DNA of 64,000 nucleotides from Saccharopolyspora sp. SCSIO 74807 (GTDB lineage Bacteria; Actinomycetota; Actinomycetes; Mycobacteriales; Pseudonocardiaceae). The translations under genes and the position numbers were made by a program. The stretch lies in contig NZ_CP146100.1 of the NCBI RefSeq assembly GCF_037023755.1, forward strand, positions 1,614,501 to 1,678,500. The letters are read 5' to 3'. The stretch's first letter is position 1. Every line of letters begins with the position of its first letter. The notes under the pieces were generated by a model, which was given only the letters and a program-made list of their open reading frames with translations, had not been told where the DNA came from and ran no database searches. This document shows, in pieces, positions 61,179 through 64,000 of the stretch.

Positions 61179-62495
61179 ATGTCCCGAACGACGCCGAGCT
61201 GGCGGAACTGGGCGCGCACGGTCAGCCGCGACCCGGCCGCGACCGCCCGGCCGCGCGACCCCGAGCACGCCGCGGAACTGCTGATCGCCTCCGCGCGCGG
61301 CGGGCGCACCGTCCGGCCGCTGGGCAGCGGGCACTCGTTCACCGGCGTCGGCGCGCCCGCAGACGGCGCGCTCGCGCTCGACCTGAGCCAGTGGAGCGGC
61401 ATCGAGCACGCCTGCCCACCGCACGTCACCGTTCTCGCAGGCACACCGCTGCACCGGCTCAACAGGGAACTGGCCGAGCTCGGACTGGCGCTGCCGAACC
61501 TCGGCGACATCGACCGGCAGACCGTCGCAGGCGCGATCTGCACCGGCACCCACGGCACCGGAGCCGCGCTCGGCGGGCTGGCCACCCAGGTGGCCGGACT
61601 CGAACTGCTGCTCGCCGACGGGACGCTGCGCCGCTGCTCGGCCACCGAGAACCCCGAGCTGTTCGCCGCCGCCCGCATCGGCCTGGGCGCGCTGGGTGTG
61701 CTGACCAAGGTGACCTTGCGCTGCGTACCCGCGTTCGACCTGGAAGCCGACGAGCACCCGGAACCGCTGGACGACGTGCTGGCGCGGTTCGACGAGCTGG
61801 CCGATGGCAACGACCACTTCGAGTTCTACTGGTTCCCGCACAGCCGCCGGACGCTGGTCAAGCGCAACAACCGGTTGCCCGCCGGTCGGCACCCCGAGCC
61901 GCTGGGACGGGTGCGCGAGTTCTTCGAGTACGAGCTGATGGAGAACCGGGCCTTCGGCGCGGTGTGCCACCTCGGCCGCGCGTGGCCCGGCCTGGTCCGG
62001 CCGCTCAACCGGTTCTGCGCCGCGACCTGGTCGGCCCGGCACTACAGCGACGTCGCGCGGAAGGTGTTCGTCACCCGGCGCCGGGTGCGCTTCGTCGAGT
62101 CGGAGTACGCGATCCCGCGCGCCGAGCTGCCCGGCGTGCTCACCGCCCTGCGCACCGCCGCCGACCGGCTCGCCGAGCCCGTGATGTTCCCGGTCGAAGT
62201 GCGGGTCGCCGCTGCCGACGACATCTGGCTGTCCACCGCGCACCAGCGGGAAACGGCTTATGTGGCGGTGCACCAGTTCGCCGGGATGCCGCACCGCGCC
62301 TGGTTCGACGCCTTCTGGTCCATAGTGGACTCGGTGGGCGGGCGGCCGCACTGGGGCAAGCTGCACCGGCTGGACGCGGCCGCGTTGCAGCAGCGCTATC
62401 CGCGCTTCGACGACTTCCGCCGACTGCGGACCGAACTCGACCCGGGCGGCCTGTTCGCGAATCCCTACCTGGCCCGGGTCCTCGGCCCGGGGTGA
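61179..62495 (+). CDS. D-arabinono-1,4-lactone oxidase-type FAD enzyme
   Basis: This 438-residue FAD oxidoreductase has the PCMH domain with VRPLGSGHSFTGV (histidine for covalent FAD), GDIDRQTVAGAICTGTHGTG and a C-terminal ALO domain (VESEYAIPRAELPGVL, RPHWGKLHRLDAAAL). The family oxidises aldonolactones or alditols. It starts at ATG 61179 after GAGGAGG and is divergent from the aldolase gene. Substrate unknown. Confidence 0.92.
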   Translation: MSRTTPSWRNWARTVSRDPAATARPRDPEHAAELLIASARGGRTVRPLGSGHSFTGVGAPADGALALDLSQWSGIEHACPPHVTVLAGTPLHRLNRELAELGLALPNLGDIDRQTVAGAICTGTHGTGAALGGLATQVAGLELLLADGTLRRCSATENPELFAAARIGLGALGVLTKVTLRCVPAFDLEADEHPEPLDDVLARFDELADGNDHFEFYWFPHSRRTLVKRNNRLPAGRHPEPLGRVREFFEYELMENRAFGAVCHLGRAWPGLVRPLNRFCAATWSARHYSDVARKVFVTRRRVRFVESEYAIPRAELPGVLTALRTAADRLAEPVMFPVEVRVAAADDIWLSTAHQRETAYVAVHQFAGMPHRAWFDAFWSIVDSVGGRPHWGKLHRLDAAALQQRYPRFDDFRRLRTELDPGGLFANPYLARVLGPG

Positions 62496-62532
62496 GCGAA
62501 CCGCGCCATTCGCGCGGCCCGCTCACCGAGCT

Positions 62533-63189
62533 TCAGGAAACGACCTCGCGAACCGCCTCCGCGACGGGAGTCGCACCGCTGATCAAGGTGAGCGCGTGGC
62601 CGGTCGACTTCGGCTCGTCCAGCAGCGCGACCAGCACCGCGGCCACGTCCGAGCGCGGAATCTCCGCCCGCTGCAGCTCCGTGGTCAGCAACACCTGCCC
62701 GGTGGGCTGATCATCGGTGAGGATGCCGGGACGCAAGATCGTCCAATCCAGGTCCCGCTCGCGCAGATCCTGCTCCGCGGCGCGCTTGGCATCCAGGTAC
62801 GCGCCGAACACCTCACCCACGTCCGGCGGGTTCGGATTCGCCGTACCGATTGCGCTGACCTGCACGAACCGCCGCACGCCCGCCTGCTCGCAGGCGCGCG
62901 CCAGCAGCGCGGAAGCGCCGCGGTCGACGGTTTCCTTGCGGGCCACGCCGCTGCCCGGACCGGCGCCCGCGGCGAACACGGCGGCATCAGCGCCTTCGAG
63001 GTGACCGGCCAGCGTGTCCGCATCGGCCGATTCCAAGTCGAGCACCACCGGTTCCGCGCCGTCCGCGCGCAGGTCGTCGGCGTGCTCCGGATTGCGGATC
63101 AACCCGGTCACCGCGTCACCCCGGTCGGCCAGCCGACGCGTCAGGTGTCGGGCGATCTTTCCATGTCCTCCGGCTACCACGACTCGCAT
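62533..63189 (-). CDS. NAD(P)-binding protein, atypical SDR (NmrA-like)
   Basis: This 218-residue protein has the nucleotide-binding loop VVVAGGHGKIARHLTRRLA, LIRNPEHADDL and LDWTILRPGILTDD, as in NAD(P)H-binding epimerase-like proteins of unknown substrate. The start is ATG 63189 (MRVVVAGG). Convergent with the lactone oxidase. Confidence 0.88.
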   Translation of the reverse strand: MRVVVAGGHGKIARHLTRRLADRGDAVTGLIRNPEHADDLRADGAEPVVLDLESADADTLAGHLEGADAAVFAAGAGPGSGVARKETVDRGASALLARACEQAGVRRFVQVSAIGTANPNPPDVGEVFGAYLDAKRAAEQDLRERDLDWTILRPGILTDDQPTGQVLLTTELQRAEIPRSDVAAVLVALLDEPKSTGHALTLISGATPVAEAVREVVS

Positions 63190-63250
63190 GACCAGCACCC
63201 TATGACCGCACCGCGGCAGCGCGCACAGATCGGGCTCGGCTGCGGCTGCG

Positions 63251-63889
63251 TCAGCTGCGCGAAGGCGCCGGCGCCTCGGCGCAGAGCAGTTGCTGGTAGA
63301 CGACCTCGTTGACCCAGCGGGAAACGGCCGTGTGCTCGATCGGCGGCGCGTCCGCGAACGACCTGCCCGGCAGCTGGACCTGCACGTTCTCCGAGTCCGC
63401 GCTGAGCACCGCCACGCCGAACTGCCGAGCCCGGATCAGGCAGGTGGACATGAAGTCGCTGGCGTCGGTGACGCTCTTGGGCACCACGATCGCGGTGCTG
63501 GTGAACCGGGCGAACGGCACCGCGGCCGTCAGCGCGGTCCGCCAGTGCCGCGCCGGGGCGAGCATCCCCGCCAGGTGCGCTCCGGGCGGCGGTACCCGCC
63601 CGTCCATCTCCGGCCACACCCAGGTGGCTATCTCGGCCCGGTCCAGCACCGGCTCGCTGCCGAAGCACAGCCGCTCGGCGTGCGCGTCCGGGACCAGCTC
63701 GGCCACCGGGACAACGTGCCTGCCCAGCATCTTGACCGGCGGCAGCACACTGCCCGCCCAGCCGAGCGCGTCCGCGGCCAGCGTCGAGAGCTTGCCGATG
63801 GAGGCCGGTAATTCGAGCGGCGACCGCACCTGGGCCGAGCAGACCCGGACCTCGTTGTCGACCGTGGTACGTCCCGGCATTCCGGTCAC
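63251..63889 (-). CDS. Hypothetical protein, about 212 residues
   Basis: This soluble protein has no motif I recognise; notable segments are LGRHVVPVAELVPDAHAERL and WRTALTAAVPFARFTSTAIVV, and it ends VYQQLLCAEAPAPSRS. The GTG start overlaps by 4 bp the stop of a 23-codon upstream frame, which favours translational coupling and this start over the ATG at 63880. The frame stays open to the right edge, so a longer gene cannot be ruled out. Confidence 0.6.
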   Translation of the reverse strand: MTGMPGRTTVDNEVRVCSAQVRSPLELPASIGKLSTLAADALGWAGSVLPPVKMLGRHVVPVAELVPDAHAERLCFGSEPVLDRAEIATWVWPEMDGRVPPPGAHLAGMLAPARHWRTALTAAVPFARFTSTAIVVPKSVTDASDFMSTCLIRARQFGVAVLSADSENVQVQLPGRSFADAPPIEHTAVSRWVNEVVYQQLLCAEAPAPSRS

Positions 63890-63957
63890 GGCTCCCCGCC
63901 TCCCTCGATGCGCTGACCGTCCGCGAAAAAGCGCTTGCGCACCCGGCGGATGTGCAT
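63886..63957 (-). CDS. Possible 23-residue leader peptide coupled to the downstream gene
   Basis: ATG 63957 opens a frame of 23 basic residues (MHIRRVRKRFFADGQRIEGG then GEP) whose TGA overlaps the GTG start of the next gene by 4 bp. A TAG lies seven codons before the ATG, so it cannot be the tail of a longer protein in this frame. The ribosome binding site is weak (CCGGG). The overlap is the main argument that it is translated. Confidence 0.35.
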   Translation of the reverse strand: MHIRRVRKRFFADGQRIEGGGEP

Positions 63958-64000
63958 CCCGGCCGGGCAGTTCGACTAAAACAGGTCCCGGCCGTTTCCT

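Overview
This window is high-GC actinobacterial chromosome, most likely from the Pseudonocardiaceae and close to Saccharopolyspora (an inference). The signs are GC-saturated third codon positions, many GTG and a few TTG starts, frequent 4-bp stop/start overlaps, actinobacteria-restricted families (DUF5926, DUF4328, DUF6474, XRE-TPR regulators, SigE-type ECF sigma factor, EspC/WXG secretion proteins) and a near-perfect DtxR/IdeR iron box. I see no transposase, integrase, prophage gene or CRISPR array. The single RNA gene is tRNA-Gly(GCC).

Layout. 0-5.4 kb: the start of cytochrome bd oxidase subunit I behind two DosR-like boxes, a coupled IclR/fumarylacetoacetase/unknown-protein operon, and a DUF2470 protein under an iron box. 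5.4-13 kb: CPBP protease, arginine deiminase, ferritin, an ECF sigma factor with a membrane partner, cupin, SEC-C, DUF4328 and rhodanese genes. 13-21 kb: two sodium:solute symporters with small membrane partners, and a LytTR regulator and LytS-type kinase that probably control monocarboxylate uptake. 21-27.8 kb: DNA repair, tRNA, dodecin, an AA10 polysaccharide monooxygenase, MsrA, an acyltransferase and a membrane protein.

27.9-35.4 kb: a three-domain methyltransferase-GT2-GT4 protein, an OmpR-type two-component system with a small acidic exported protein in front, a dense DnaA-box cluster in a 354-bp gap, and UDP-glucose dehydrogenase. 35.5-38.4 kb: a small type VII secretion-type island. 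38.5-43.5 kb: SDR and zinc alcohol dehydrogenases, a RecB-like nuclease, DUF6474 and Smr proteins. 43.7-49.2 kb: a coupled five-gene compatible-solute operon (BCCT carrier plus a complete OpuC-type ABC importer). 50-51.3 kb: YcnI and CopC copper proteins.

51.4-64 kb is the most accessory-looking part: an APH-fold protein, an XRE-TPR regulator divergent from two small genes, and a protein of about 1,014 residues joining an unknown N-terminus, a HAD phosphatase domain and an isocyanide-synthase (DIT1/PvcA) domain. It is followed by a TetR regulator, a PLP amino-acid deaminase/aldolase and a sugar-lactone oxidase. The HAD-isocyanide synthase fusion and the DnaA-box cluster are the two features most likely to be new biology. 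All family assignments rest on motifs read by eye.
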